Part shown: in pieces, positions 26,352 to 35,536 of the stretch
Layout: every line of letters starts with the position of its first letter
How positions within the stretch are numbered: position 1 is the first letter of the stretch
Origin: JACKHO01 sp041398745
Lineage (GTDB): Bacteria > Planctomycetota > Planctomycetia > Planctomycetales > Planctomycetaceae
Length of the DNA: 64,000 nucleotides
Assembly: GCA_041398745.1 (NCBI GenBank)
Contig: JAWKUB010000002.1
Span: 62,001-126,000, forward strand
Direction: 5' to 3'
Notes under the pieces: generated by a model
Told to the model about the DNA's origin: nothing
The model's input: the letters and a program-made list of their open reading frames with translations, nothing else
Database searches by the model: none
Translations under genes and position numbers: made by a program

Positions 26352-27374
26352 ATGTCGTCGACTCGACTTCAAGGCATTTTCACGCCGAACCTCGTCCCCT
26401 ATACCGACTCTGGCGACATCAACGAGCCGGAACTACGTCGGTACGTGAACTGGCTCATCGAGCGCGGAGTTCATGGGCTTTATCCCAACGGTTCTACGGG
26501 GGAATTCACCCGGTTTACCGTCGAAGAACGTAAGCGGATTGTCCAAATCATCGCTGACGAAACCCGGGGGCGAGTCCCCATTCTCGCCGGAGCTGCCGAA
26601 GCAAACGTTAAAGAAACCATTCGGGCCTGTGAGTTCTACCACGACCTTGGCGTCCGGGCCGTCGCCATTGTGGCACCGTTCTACTACAAGCTGAGCCCCA
26701 AGTCGGTGTACGCGTACTTCCGCGAAATCGGACGGAACACTCCCATCGATGTCACGCTCTACAACATCCCGATGTTCGCCAGTCCCATCGACGTACCCAC
26801 GGTGCAGCGATTGAGCGAAGAGTGCGAAAAGATTGTGGCGATCAAGGATTCCTCGGGCGAAATCCCGCACATGATTCGCATGATTCAGGCCGTGCGTCCG
26901 AATCGTCCCGAGTTCAGTTTCCTCACCGGCTGGGATGCCGCCCTCATGCCCATGCTGCTCGTCGGTTGTGATGGGGGAACTAATGCCTCCAGCGGCGTGG
27001 TTCCGGAACTCACACGCAAACTCTACGACCTGACAACGTCACTGCAAATCGATGCCGCCCGCAAAGTGCAGTACGACCTTGTCACGCTCTTCGACACCAT
27101 GATTTATCAGGCCGAATTCCCCGACGGCTTCCGCGCTGCAGTCGAACTGCGTGGATTCAAAATGGGCCGAGGCCGACAACCCCTCTCCGATGATCAACTG
27201 GCCGACCTATCGAAACTTGGCAACACCCTGCAGTGCATGCTCTCCGAACACGGCTTCACCGATCAACCCATTGGCGGTTGCGGAATCGGCACAGCGTCCG
27301 GCGAGCGTGCTCCAGAAATCGACTCCATTGTGCAGAATGTCGTGGCCGAACTGCGCCGTCGCGGTTTGATGTAG
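26352..27374 (+). CDS. Dihydrodipicolinate synthase/N-acetylneuraminate lyase family aldolase
   Basis: 340-residue class I aldolase barrel. The pyruvate-binding GSTGE loop lies at residues 47-51, Tyr137 (LYNIP) is the proton relay and Lys165 (VAIKDSSGE) forms the Schiff base. The C-terminal helices are longer than in DapA (about 290), so it may be a lyase for another 2-keto sugar acid or an N-acetylneuraminate lyase-like enzyme rather than lysine biosynthetic DapA. The ATG start gives MSSTRLQGIFTPNLVP, typical for the family. It precedes an M42 peptidase gene by 129 bases. Confidence 0.85.
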   Translation: MSSTRLQGIFTPNLVPYTDSGDINEPELRRYVNWLIERGVHGLYPNGSTGEFTRFTVEERKRIVQIIADETRGRVPILAGAAEANVKETIRACEFYHDLGVRAVAIVAPFYYKLSPKSVYAYFREIGRNTPIDVTLYNIPMFASPIDVPTVQRLSEECEKIVAIKDSSGEIPHMIRMIQAVRPNRPEFSFLTGWDAALMPMLLVGCDGGTNASSGVVPELTRKLYDLTTSLQIDAARKVQYDLVTLFDTMIYQAEFPDGFRAAVELRGFKMGRGRQPLSDDQLADLSKLGNTLQCMLSEHGFTDQPIGGCGIGTASGERAPEIDSIVQNVVAELRRRGLM

Positions 27375-27503
27375 TGTTGAAGTTGGTGGTAGATAGTGGG
27401 TAGTTGGTAGGAGCAGGTTCGAATCGGAATGACATAGAGAACTGATTTTGTCATTCTGTCTCAATGGTCCTTCAATGAACTTGCCTCCAGCGAAGCCGCT
27501 CCG

Positions 27504-28586
27504 ATGAACTTCGACGAACTCGCACTGCTCACTGCGCTTAACGCTCCCGTCGGGTTTGAAGAACCAGTACTGGAGTATATGGCCGCTGAGTTGCATGTCA
27601 CGTGCGATCACTTGGAGATCGACGTGCGCGGAAATCTGTACGCACGTCAGCAGCGCGATCCGTCGAAACCGCTCGTCATGCTCATGGCACACGCAGACGA
27701 AATTGGCTTTCTCATCACTTCGATTCTGCCCGGCGGATTCCTCGCATTCACACGAGTGGGATTTCCGACAGACATGGTCCTTGCGGGCCAGCGCGTGCAG
27801 GTGCTGACGTCGAAAGGAACTCTTCAGGGAACAATTGGTGTGAAGCCGGGACACGTCCTGCGGGGAAATGAGGCCCGCATTGTTCCGCCAGTTGATGCTC
27901 TCTACATCGACGTCGGTGCCGCGTCGGCTGAAGAAGCAGCGGCCTGGGGAATTGAACCGGGAACACCTGTCACGTTCTACGGCCCACTCACTCAAACGGC
28001 ACATCCCGACCGGGTTATGGGTAAAGCGATTGATAACCGCATTGGCTGCTTGTCACTCCTGGAAATTGCCCGACGCATACACGCTGAGGGATCTCAGCAA
28101 TTCAACGTCGTCTATGTCGTCACGGTCGAAGAAGAAGTAGGGCTCCGCGGAGCAGAATTGGCAGCAAGATATGTGAATCCAGATGTGGTCATCGCTATCG
28201 ATACTGTCCCTGCAGGAGGAACGCCCGATCTCGGTCCTCACGAGTTACCCTGGACGATTGGCGCTGGTCCTCTGCTCAAAGTCCGCGAGACCAATGGACT
28301 CTCAACCCATGGACCGCTTCGCACGCTGCTTCGGGAAGTCGCGGCAGCCCACAACATTCCCTATCAAATCATCGTCGACACCGCTGGCATCACCGATGGC
28401 TCTGCGGCCCAACAGGCCTCCGGGAAGATCGCAGCGGCCGTACTTGGCCTGCCTCGTCGCTACTCCCATTCTGCCGTTGAGGTTCTGGATTTGAGAGATG
28501 CCCGCCGGTTGGTCGACTGGGTGTGTGCACTGCTGCCACAACTAAGAAACCGCGAGCAACTGCTGCGCATCAAACTCCCTTCATAA
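27504..28586 (+). CDS. M42-family aminopeptidase (glutamyl aminopeptidase-like)
   Basis: 360 residues with the M42 metal-site motifs in order: AHADEIGF (His, Asp), KAIDNRIG (bridging Asp), VEEEVGLRGA (catalytic Glu pair), AIDTVPAG and a C-terminal SHSAVEVLDLRD (His). Such enzymes form dodecameric cytosolic aminopeptidases acting on short peptides. No signal peptide. It is followed after 37 bases by a VOC-family gene on the same strand. Confidence 0.88.
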   Translation: MNFDELALLTALNAPVGFEEPVLEYMAAELHVTCDHLEIDVRGNLYARQQRDPSKPLVMLMAHADEIGFLITSILPGGFLAFTRVGFPTDMVLAGQRVQVLTSKGTLQGTIGVKPGHVLRGNEARIVPPVDALYIDVGAASAEEAAAWGIEPGTPVTFYGPLTQTAHPDRVMGKAIDNRIGCLSLLEIARRIHAEGSQQFNVVYVVTVEEEVGLRGAELAARYVNPDVVIAIDTVPAGGTPDLGPHELPWTIGAGPLLKVRETNGLSTHGPLRTLLREVAAAHNIPYQIIVDTAGITDGSAAQQASGKIAAAVLGLPRRYSHSAVEVLDLRDARRLVDWVCALLPQLRNREQLLRIKLPS

Positions 28587-28623
28587 GCACCTCATTCGGT
28601 TCATCCAAACAAAAGAAGAATCC

Positions 28624-29055
28624 ATGTCACAAACACAAATTCAGCCTTACCTGTTCTTTGGCGGTCGCTGTGAAGAAGCGATTGAATTCTATAGCAAAGC
28701 TTTGGGAGCCGAGGTGGAAATGCTCATGTACCACCGCGACGCCCCCGATGCCCCACCGCCGGGAATGCTCCAGGAGGGTTTCGAAGACAAGGTGATGCAC
28801 GCCACGCTGAAAATCGGCGGTGCTGTCCTGATGGCGTCCGACGGATGCGACGACAAATCAAAGTTCGACGGATTCCGCCTATCACTCGCTTTCCCCACAG
28901 AAGTGGAAGCAAAAGTCGCATTCGATCGCCTGGCCGAAGGGGGGCAGGTTCAAATGCCCCTGACCAAGACGTTCTGGTCCCCCTGCTTCGGCATGGTCAC
29001 CGACCAATTCAATGTCGGCTGGATGGTCACTGTCGCTGCGGCGCCATCGGCATGA
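28624..29055 (+). CDS. VOC superfamily (PhnB/glyoxalase-like) protein
   Basis: 143 residues. The start MSQTQIQPYLFFGGRCEEAIEFYSKALGAEVE is the PhnB-like signature of the vicinal-oxygen-chelate fold, with the second half LAEGGQVQMPLTKTFWSPCFGMVTDQFNVGWMV. Members include 3-demethylubiquinone-9-methyltransferase-like proteins and resistance proteins; the ligand is unknown. Its last 106 bases overlap, on the other strand, the end of a small membrane-protein gene. Confidence 0.85.
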   Translation: MSQTQIQPYLFFGGRCEEAIEFYSKALGAEVEMLMYHRDAPDAPPPGMLQEGFEDKVMHATLKIGGAVLMASDGCDDKSKFDGFRLSLAFPTEVEAKVAFDRLAEGGQVQMPLTKTFWSPCFGMVTDQFNVGWMVTVAAAPSA

Positions 29056-29273
29056 GGTTCAACCAAGCAGACCATCATACTCCGCATTGAAAACCCCAGA
29101 GCGACCGCTGACCAGCAAATCATGAGCAGCACAACCCACGGAATGACGTATGAGTAGTCAGTTGTCGAAGTGCATTCCTTGGACACCACCGCACGAAGGA
29201 CAATAAATGCGAGAATGGCCGTCAGCGGAAAGCCAATGAAAAAAGAGGCACATCCAAACAAAAGTAGAATCAT
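28950..29273 (-). CDS. Small membrane protein, unknown
   Basis: 107 residues with two predicted membrane helices (MILLLFGCASFFIGFPLTAI and YVIPWVVLLMICWSAVALGF). The C-terminal 35 residues are encoded on the opposite strand of the VOC gene, so the true protein may once have ended earlier and then lost a stop. It lies 24 bases after another membrane-protein gene in the same direction, forming a plausible operon with it and the sulfatase at 29806-31269. Weak start context; existence uncertain. Confidence 0.45.
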   Translation of the reverse strand: MILLLFGCASFFIGFPLTAILAFIVLRAVVSKECTSTTDYSYVIPWVVLLMICWSAVALGFSMRSMMVCLVEPHADGAAATVTIQPTLNWSVTMPKQGDQNVLVRGI

Positions 29274-29297
29274 TGCTGATTTCTTCTGTTCGCCGTC

Positions 29298-29801
29298 TCA
29301 GCCAGACTCAGACAACGTACCGAATTCTGCATCTACCTGAGCGAACAGAAACGCCAGATACATCAATGCCAGGTAGAACCCGTAGAACACGACGGCACCA
29401 ATCAACAAGAACGCACCATCAGGAAACGCTGTCGCAATATTGCAAATGACATCGACGATGGTGAGACAGGACACGCTCGCTAAAACCATCAGCTTTCGCC
29501 ACCTCGGCGTTCGATGCTGAAAAATCGCGTCGAGTTGCTGCATGGCCCGGCCAAGGCGAAAGAGCACCAACACCGCCATTGAGATAATTCCCGCGACAAA
29601 CATCACCATGTATGGGATGAAAAACCAGTCAGGGAGAGGTATCCCAGGCTTCTGTGGTATCAGCATCAACACTCGCATTGCCCCGAAGCAAAGCATCGGC
29701 ACGCCTGTAGTAATGAGCGGCAGCAACACGTCCCAGTAGAACGACAATCCCGGAGTCGGAGGATTGTCTTCATCGAATTCATCGTCGAGACTTTCGTTCA
29801 T
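29298..29801 (-). CDS. Membrane protein with acidic N-terminus, unknown
   Basis: 167 residues: an acidic cytosolic head (MNESLDDEFDEDNPPTPG), then four hydrophobic segments (about residues 25-45, 60-82, 105-125, 135-160). It starts 4 bases after the stop of sulfatase 2 on the same strand, which suggests a joint transcript with likely translational coupling. No known family recognised. Confidence 0.6.
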   Translation of the reverse strand: MNESLDDEFDEDNPPTPGLSFYWDVLLPLITTGVPMLCFGAMRVLMLIPQKPGIPLPDWFFIPYMVMFVAGIISMAVLVLFRLGRAMQQLDAIFQHRTPRWRKLMVLASVSCLTIVDVICNIATAFPDGAFLLIGAVVFYGFYLALMYLAFLFAQVDAEFGTLSESG

Positions 29802-29805
29802 CGCC

Positions 29806-31269
29806 CTACTTTCCGGGCAAATCTGGCTTGGGATAGCTCGGCCATTCGATCCGTTTTCCTTCGTAGCGTGGCCATTCCCAGGCGGGCCAGACGGGGCCTT
29901 CTTTCTGCACTTCCATATAGTAGGCGTTCAAGGCTTTTTTCATTGCCTCGAACTTTTCGGGATGTTGTGAACTGATGTTGTGCGACTCGCTGCGGTCATC
30001 GCGCAGATTAAACAGCTCATACGACACGGGGCGGGCTGTTTTGAGTTGTTGCATTTGCTCGTCGGTAATGTCCGTCAAATTCCCCTGGTCGTTGACGTCG
30101 AGTTCAGCGGTTAGCTTCCAGTCACCATCTCGAATGGCCACGCGCGGTGCACTGCCAGCGTAGTTGAATTGCCAGTACATCGGACGCGTGCGCTTGACGG
30201 GCTTTCCTGAAAAGACGGGAACAAAACTGGCGCCGTCCAGGATGCGGTCATCCGGGATTTCCGTCTGCGACACCTCACACAGGGTTGGTAGAAAGTCGAC
30301 GCCGCACACCGGTTCGTCAGATTCTGTTCCCGGTTTGATTTTCCCAGGCCAACGCACAATCCCGGGCACTCGAATCCCCCCTTCATACATGTGTCCTTTG
30401 TACTCGCGCAGACCATCGGTTGATCCGTGAGGATGCCAGCGGGTCATGGCGGGGCCGTTGTCACTGGTGAACAACACGAGGGTGTTGTCGGTGAGTTTGT
30501 GGTCGTCGAGGTACTGCATCAGACGTCCGAAGGCCGCGTCCATTTGCGTAATATTGCCGTGATGCGCCTCCAGACTCGGCTGCTCGCCATTGCCGTACAG
30601 CGAACTGAATTCGGGAGATGTCGCAATGGGCTCATGCGGTTCGTGGAAGCAGCAGTAAATGAAGAATGGATTCTCTCCACTGCGATCATCCAGCCAGCGA
30701 ATGGCTTCATCGGCGACGAGTTTCGACGCATAACCTTCCAGCGGCCCGGCGGGAATTCCGTTACGGACAAAGTTGTAAGGATTCCGGTGGTTCGGCAGTG
30801 CATTGTTCTGCGTGGAGAACCAATGATCAAACCCCATGTCCCCCGGCTGCGGCTGGCCCGGCAAATTGAACCAGCCATTCAAATGCCACTTCCCCACATG
30901 ACAGGTGTCGTACCCATTCCCCTGCAGCAACTTCGCAATGGTGAGTTCACTCTCACGCACGTGGATGGGGGAGAGAAAAGGAATCCAGTTGTATACCCCC
31001 ACCCGATACGGCGTCCGCCCCGTCATCATGCCCGTTCGAGAAGGAGAGCAGTTCGGCGCTGCGGCATAACAATCAGTCAGCCGCAACCCCTGCTCAGCAA
31101 ACCTGTCAATATTCGGCGTCTGCACAACCCCATGCCCATAACAACCCAAATCTCCATACCCGAGATCATCACACAACACCAGCAAAATATTCGGCCGCTC
31201 CGCCGCAGAAGCGAATCCGGCACCCATCACAAAGAACAACACAGCCCCGAACAGGAATCGACGATGCAC
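29806..31269 (-). CDS. Secreted arylsulfatase 2
   Basis: 487 residues. The signal peptide MHRRFLFGAVLFFVMGAGFA ends near residue 22 (SAAE). It has CDDLGYGD (metal-binding), the active-site Cys74 in CSPSR for formylglycine, and FTSDNGPAMTRWHPHG for the second metal pair. The closing domain has WQFNYAG and LFNLRDDRSES. Sub-family probably S1_N-type, substrate unknown. It is followed after 4 bases by a membrane-protein gene. The ATG gives a clean signal peptide. Confidence 0.9.
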   Translation of the reverse strand: MHRRFLFGAVLFFVMGAGFASAAERPNILLVLCDDLGYGDLGCYGHGVVQTPNIDRFAEQGLRLTDCYAAAPNCSPSRTGMMTGRTPYRVGVYNWIPFLSPIHVRESELTIAKLLQGNGYDTCHVGKWHLNGWFNLPGQPQPGDMGFDHWFSTQNNALPNHRNPYNFVRNGIPAGPLEGYASKLVADEAIRWLDDRSGENPFFIYCCFHEPHEPIATSPEFSSLYGNGEQPSLEAHHGNITQMDAAFGRLMQYLDDHKLTDNTLVLFTSDNGPAMTRWHPHGSTDGLREYKGHMYEGGIRVPGIVRWPGKIKPGTESDEPVCGVDFLPTLCEVSQTEIPDDRILDGASFVPVFSGKPVKRTRPMYWQFNYAGSAPRVAIRDGDWKLTAELDVNDQGNLTDITDEQMQQLKTARPVSYELFNLRDDRSESHNISSQHPEKFEAMKKALNAYYMEVQKEGPVWPAWEWPRYEGKRIEWPSYPKPDLPGK

Positions 31270-31388
31270 AACATTCTCCAGAAGCGATGGACAACTGTTT
31301 TGTACGGTTCATCGTACGTGGAAGGGATTGGAGGATTCAATCAGGTTGCGTCTAATCCGGGTAGTAGTCCATCTACCGATAAATGTCA

Positions 31389-31413
31389 GGTGGCACAGAC
31401 ATTCCTGTCTGTG
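31389..31413 (+). repeat. Dispersed palindromic repeat, copy 2
   Basis: GGTGG plus CACAGACATTCCTGTCTGTG, identical to copy 1, between sulfatase 2 and uppS. Confidence 0.8.
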
Positions 31414-31545
31414 AATTCCCATCACGTCGGAAGTGAATTGCCTGACAATTAGCGACAGACGAACTACTACGTGGCTCGTATTGAACTTCGTGAAGAATGG
31501 CTGGACTCGTTGCCTGTCCCACCGATCATTTCGGCGAACTGGCGA

Positions 31546-32325
31546 CTACTTCTGAATCAACCCGCCGAACCGTCTTTCCCGTTGGCCGAAGTCGCGGAAG
31601 GCTTCGATGAGGTCGGGGGCGCGGAAGTCGGGCCAGAATTTTTGGGTGACCCACAGTTCCGCGTAGCTGATTTGCCACAGCAAGAAATTGCTCACCCGCA
31701 TTTCACCTGCCGTCCGGATGATAAGGTCGGGGTCGCACATACCGGCGGTGTAGAGATGGTCGGCAATGGTTTGTTCGTCGATCGAATCAGGATCGATTTC
31801 GCCAGCAGCGACTTTGCGGGAAATTGCCTGAATGGCCTGGACCAGTTCGTCTCTTGATCCGTAATCGAGGGCGAGGCAGAGCCGCATGCCGGGGTTGTCA
31901 CGACTCATTTCAATGGTCGTATTCACTTCCCGCAGAATCCGCGAGCTAATGCGGTCGGTCCGGCCAATGGTGCAGAACTGAATGTCCTGCCGCATGATTT
32001 CATTGCGTTCGGCCACGACGAAACGTTGCAGCAGACTCATGAGCAGGTCGAGTTCCGGTCGGGGACGTTTCCAGTTTTCGCTACTAAAGCAGTAGAGCGT
32101 CAGTTGTTCGAGCCCCATGCGGGCACATTCTTCCACGACGGCCCGCACACTCTGCACGCCACGGCGGTGCCCTTCAATGCGGGGGTATCCCTGCTGCTGT
32201 GCCCAGCGCCCGTTGCCGTCCATGATAATGGCGACGTGACGCGGCAATCGCTCAGGGCTCAGGCCCCGCGTTTCAAAGTCTTCCAGCGTGTAAGGTTCAG
32301 CAACAGGCACGAGCCGGACTCGCAA
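31546..32325 (-). CDS. uppS: Isoprenyl transferase (undecaprenyl diphosphate synthase)
   Basis: 259 residues. Substrate-binding IIMDGNGRWAQ near residue 33 (the conserved Asp-Gly-Asn-Gly-Arg-Trp), YCFSSENWKRP in the middle, and RTAGEMRVSNFLLWQ at the C-terminus identify cis-prenyltransferase. The product is C55-PP for peptidoglycan lipid carrier. The start codon appears to be TTG at 32323-32325; GTG at about residue 6 is an alternative. It stands alone between two dispersed repeats. Confidence 0.93.
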   Translation of the reverse strand: MRVRLVPVAEPYTLEDFETRGLSPERLPRHVAIIMDGNGRWAQQQGYPRIEGHRRGVQSVRAVVEECARMGLEQLTLYCFSSENWKRPRPELDLLMSLLQRFVVAERNEIMRQDIQFCTIGRTDRISSRILREVNTTIEMSRDNPGMRLCLALDYGSRDELVQAIQAISRKVAAGEIDPDSIDEQTIADHLYTAGMCDPDLIIRTAGEMRVSNFLLWQISYAELWVTQKFWPDFRAPDLIEAFRDFGQRERRFGGLIQK

Positions 32326-32423
32326 ATTGTGAGTTGAAGTCCAATAAAAATATTCCGCGTTCGCCGGAGCTTACCGGGGAAGAAGCGGCATCACAATGAG
32401 GATGAAAATCACAGCAGACAAGC

Positions 32424-32443
32424 CACAGACAGGAATGTCTGTG
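32424..32443 (-). repeat. Dispersed palindromic repeat, copy 3
   Basis: CACAGACAGGAATGTCTGTG, the reverse-complement orientation of copies 1-2, followed by CTACC (CCACC in the others). It lies between uppS and the cytochrome gene. Confidence 0.8.
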
Positions 32444-32453
32444 CTACCAGGGA

Positions 32454-35261
32454 TTAATCACGCTTCACATGCACGATCACCGAGTTGGTCGCCTGACCAC
32501 CGGCTTCTCCTGTATTGAGGTGGAACTCGCGAGACTGTTCGGGAACCCATGGGGCGCACGTAATGAAGAAATCTCGCTCATCCTGTCCGGTCAGCAGCAT
32601 GAGGCCGTTGAGGCCAATGTTGTCGATGAAGGTGCCGTGCGGCAAATTGCGGCCGGAGAACTCGTTGCCGAATTTCACTTCGCCATCGAATCCGTTCCGT
32701 TCGACCTGTACCTTCAACCGAATGGTCTCGCCGGGATGAAGGACCACTTCGAGTGGACCCTCAGCACTCGCCGCGCCGTCAACTGAGACAATCCTCGGAA
32801 TGACTTTGGGCTTTTCGGCCAGTTTGATTTCGCCAAAGTTGTTGACGTCGTGATCGACCTGATTACCCCGAATGGATGCAGAGGCCGTCACCTTCGTCAA
32901 CTTGCTGTTTTCCGGCGTTGGAGCGGGAGCATCAGGAGCGGCGGAAATGACGCCGTAGGCCTCGGTTTGTCCAGCCTCGATAATGACTGGTGACGTCACT
33001 GAGAATCCCGGTGGCAGTTCGCCGCCAAGGTTCACTTCGACGGGACCATCAAACTGGTCGAGTCGTTCGACGGAAACCTTGAATTCCTTCCCGCTACCAG
33101 CACTCACCTGAGGATTCCCGTTGTGCAGCGTCACTTTGAAGTCAGGCTGACGGGGCCGAATGGTGAGTGTGTACTTGTGGTCGGGGCTTTGGAAACCTCG
33201 AACGTCTTTTATCTTGGCAATGTAATCACCATCTGCGGGGGCCGTGAAATACACCCGTGAGTCACTGCCGAGTGCGCGGCGGCATTCGTCGTCGTTCTCG
33301 TAGTACAGTTTGAAGACCGGTAGGCCGTTCGGGATGAGAGCTTCGTCCGGTGCATGCGGCTGGACAATGTAACCCGGCTCACCCAGTGCGTGCGACAGGG
33401 AGGTGGTGTCGAAATATGACCAGCGGGTTCCGGTGCCGGGATAAACGTTGAACCCCGAGTCTGGACCGCGAGGATACAGCCAGAGTCGCACCACTTCGCC
33501 GTTGGCGTAGAAGTACTCGTTCAGTTCCATTTCTTCCCAGTTGAAGACGCGGAAGTCATTCGACTGATTTGCGTCTTTTCCACGGAACGTGAAGTAGGAG
33601 TCACGCACCGCCTGCAGTTGCACACGTTCAATGCGTTGACCATCGGCAGTGAGGACCTCGACGAACGTGTCGAGCGGCGATTTGGAGCGAGCCGCGTTGG
33701 TTTCGATGACCCATTCCTCACCCGCCCTGGCAGAGAAGCGGTACAGGTCGACATCAGCCTTTCCTTCGGACATGCCGTCGATGACACCCGTAATGTCCGC
33801 CGGCGCCTGGACGACTTGAGCATTCTCAGCTGCGTTGTTCGGTTCCTGCTCTGCCGCTTTGGAACGTTCCCCTGCCGCAGGAATTGTTGTGGCAAGTTCG
33901 CCTGCGTGTGCGTTGCCAGAGGCGGAATGCTCAATCCCTTTGAGTGAGACCCAGTTCAGGGCACCATCCATCCGACCGACGACAAACTCTTTTCCATCGG
34001 GGCTGATGGCGAGAGCATCAGCGACTTCCGGCTCATTTTCCCACAACTTCGCCTCGGTGTAGTTCTGTGTTTCCCAGACCTTGATGGTCCGGTCTTCCGC
34101 AATTGTCACCAGGTGCTTGCCATCATTGGTGAACTCCAGGTTCAGCACCGGGCCTTCATGTGCGAACCGGGCAAACGCCACGGGGTTGATGCGAGGTTTA
34201 TCGCGCGAAACGAAATCCCACACGCGGAGATTGTTGTCGGCGCCACCTGCCACAATACGGCGACCATCGGGGCTGAAGGCGACGCAGTACTCTTCTTTGA
34301 GTGGCTGGCCGAGTGTGTCCATGCGGGTACCGTCAGCGACACGCCAGACTTTGCAGGTATCGTCAGCACTGGCACTCACGAGGAACTCTCCATCGGGACT
34401 GAAGGCAATGTCGTACACCGCACCGTTGTGGCCGGAGAGTGTTCGCAGCGGTTCACCGGTTTGTGCATTCCACAGTTGGATTTCGCGGTCGTAGCTACAG
34501 GTGGCGAGAACCTTGCCATCGCGCGAGAGTTCGGCGTCGTACATCAAATCGCGGTGCCCCACAAATTCCATCACCTTCCGATTCAGTGGCCATTCCCAAA
34601 TAGTCGCCACGCCACCAAGACCGGTCACGCCGGAAGCCGTGAGCAGTCGTCCTCCACCAGAAACAAAATGTACGGCAGTGACTTTGCCTCGGAAATCAGT
34701 GAGCGTTTGCACGGGCTGCCATGTCAGTTTACCGCGTCCCTCTCCTTCGCCCCGCAGCTTGCGGTAGAGCGTCACTTCTGAATAACGGGCGACGGCCAGA
34801 GCATCACCGTTGGGCGAAATGGCGACAGCCGAAATGGGGCGGCGGTCGGTGAGTGAATCGATTTCAGGCACGATGAGTTGCATGCGGTCTGGAGCAGCAC
34901 CTTCGGGACCTTTGGCCCCGCCTTCAATCCAAGCCTCGATAATTGCCAACTCTTTGTCGGTGGGACGCTCTTCGTCCTCTGGCGGCATTTGAGGTTCGTC
35001 CTGCCCACGAATCAGTCGGACCAGCAAGCTGTTGGCGGGATCACCCGGGAGCACATTGGGGCCATCAGGATTCCCTTGCTGGAGCGACTGGAACGACTCC
35101 AGTGACACTTTCCCTTCGGGTTCAGCATCGTTGTGGCAACCGGTGCAGTACTTCTTAAAAATGGGCTGCACGTCATGAACGTAGTCCACCTCTGCCGCTT
35201 GTGCCACCGAAACGGAACCGAGAACAGCAAAAGCCAGAAGCAATTGGAATTGGCGACGCAT
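32454..35261 (-). CDS. Secreted c-type cytochrome with WD40 propeller
   Basis: 935 residues. The signal peptide MRRQFQLLLAFAVLGSVSVA ends near residue 22. A planctomycete cytochrome C domain follows, with the heme site YCTGCH (Cys39, Cys42, His43) and MPPEDEERPTDKE. About eight WD40-like repeats come next (with LWNAQTGEPLRTLSGHNGAV and KVWRVADG), then a pre-peptidase C-terminal-like domain and a long beta-rich tail. Planctomycete proteins of this design are exported and thought to combine redox and binding functions; the partner is unknown. It is divergent from a DUF1501 gene with a 275-base promoter region between, so the two may be co-regulated. Confidence 0.9.
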   Translation of the reverse strand: MRRQFQLLLAFAVLGSVSVAQAAEVDYVHDVQPIFKKYCTGCHNDAEPEGKVSLESFQSLQQGNPDGPNVLPGDPANSLLVRLIRGQDEPQMPPEDEERPTDKELAIIEAWIEGGAKGPEGAAPDRMQLIVPEIDSLTDRRPISAVAISPNGDALAVARYSEVTLYRKLRGEGEGRGKLTWQPVQTLTDFRGKVTAVHFVSGGGRLLTASGVTGLGGVATIWEWPLNRKVMEFVGHRDLMYDAELSRDGKVLATCSYDREIQLWNAQTGEPLRTLSGHNGAVYDIAFSPDGEFLVSASADDTCKVWRVADGTRMDTLGQPLKEEYCVAFSPDGRRIVAGGADNNLRVWDFVSRDKPRINPVAFARFAHEGPVLNLEFTNDGKHLVTIAEDRTIKVWETQNYTEAKLWENEPEVADALAISPDGKEFVVGRMDGALNWVSLKGIEHSASGNAHAGELATTIPAAGERSKAAEQEPNNAAENAQVVQAPADITGVIDGMSEGKADVDLYRFSARAGEEWVIETNAARSKSPLDTFVEVLTADGQRIERVQLQAVRDSYFTFRGKDANQSNDFRVFNWEEMELNEYFYANGEVVRLWLYPRGPDSGFNVYPGTGTRWSYFDTTSLSHALGEPGYIVQPHAPDEALIPNGLPVFKLYYENDDECRRALGSDSRVYFTAPADGDYIAKIKDVRGFQSPDHKYTLTIRPRQPDFKVTLHNGNPQVSAGSGKEFKVSVERLDQFDGPVEVNLGGELPPGFSVTSPVIIEAGQTEAYGVISAAPDAPAPTPENSKLTKVTASASIRGNQVDHDVNNFGEIKLAEKPKVIPRIVSVDGAASAEGPLEVVLHPGETIRLKVQVERNGFDGEVKFGNEFSGRNLPHGTFIDNIGLNGLMLLTGQDERDFFITCAPWVPEQSREFHLNTGEAGGQATNSVIVHVKRD

Positions 35262-35440
35262 GCGTCATTACCTGTTGTGCGTTTTCATTTGGCCTGCACG
35301 ACGACCGACAAGACTGCCGTCGACGCGCAAACGCGAAGGTTGATCCCTGACAGCTTGTCGATTTGATTCAGCATGTTCAAGGTCGCCAGCTAAGGTGTCC
35401 GGCAGGGAAAAAATCTCGCCAATAAATGCATCAGCCAGGA

Positions 35441-35468
35441 TTGATTGGTCACAATCCGCCGATATAGA
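35441..35468 (+). promoter_or_regulatory. Candidate promoter of the DUF1501 gene
   Basis: TTGATT (35441-35446) and TATAGA (35463-35468) with a 16-base spacer, about 70 bases before the start. Moderate consensus, motif evidence only. Confidence 0.3.
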
Positions 35469-35536
35469 CTATGAGGGCCTCTTCTGCGCTGAGAATCCGT
35501 ATTGCGCAATAAGAGGCGTCAGTCCAACTTGGGAGT

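Noticed and set aside
23201..31269. Polysaccharide-utilisation locus with sulfatases 1 and 2
   Set aside because: No glycoside hydrolase, TonB-like pair or regulator is nearby, so a PUL cannot be supported.
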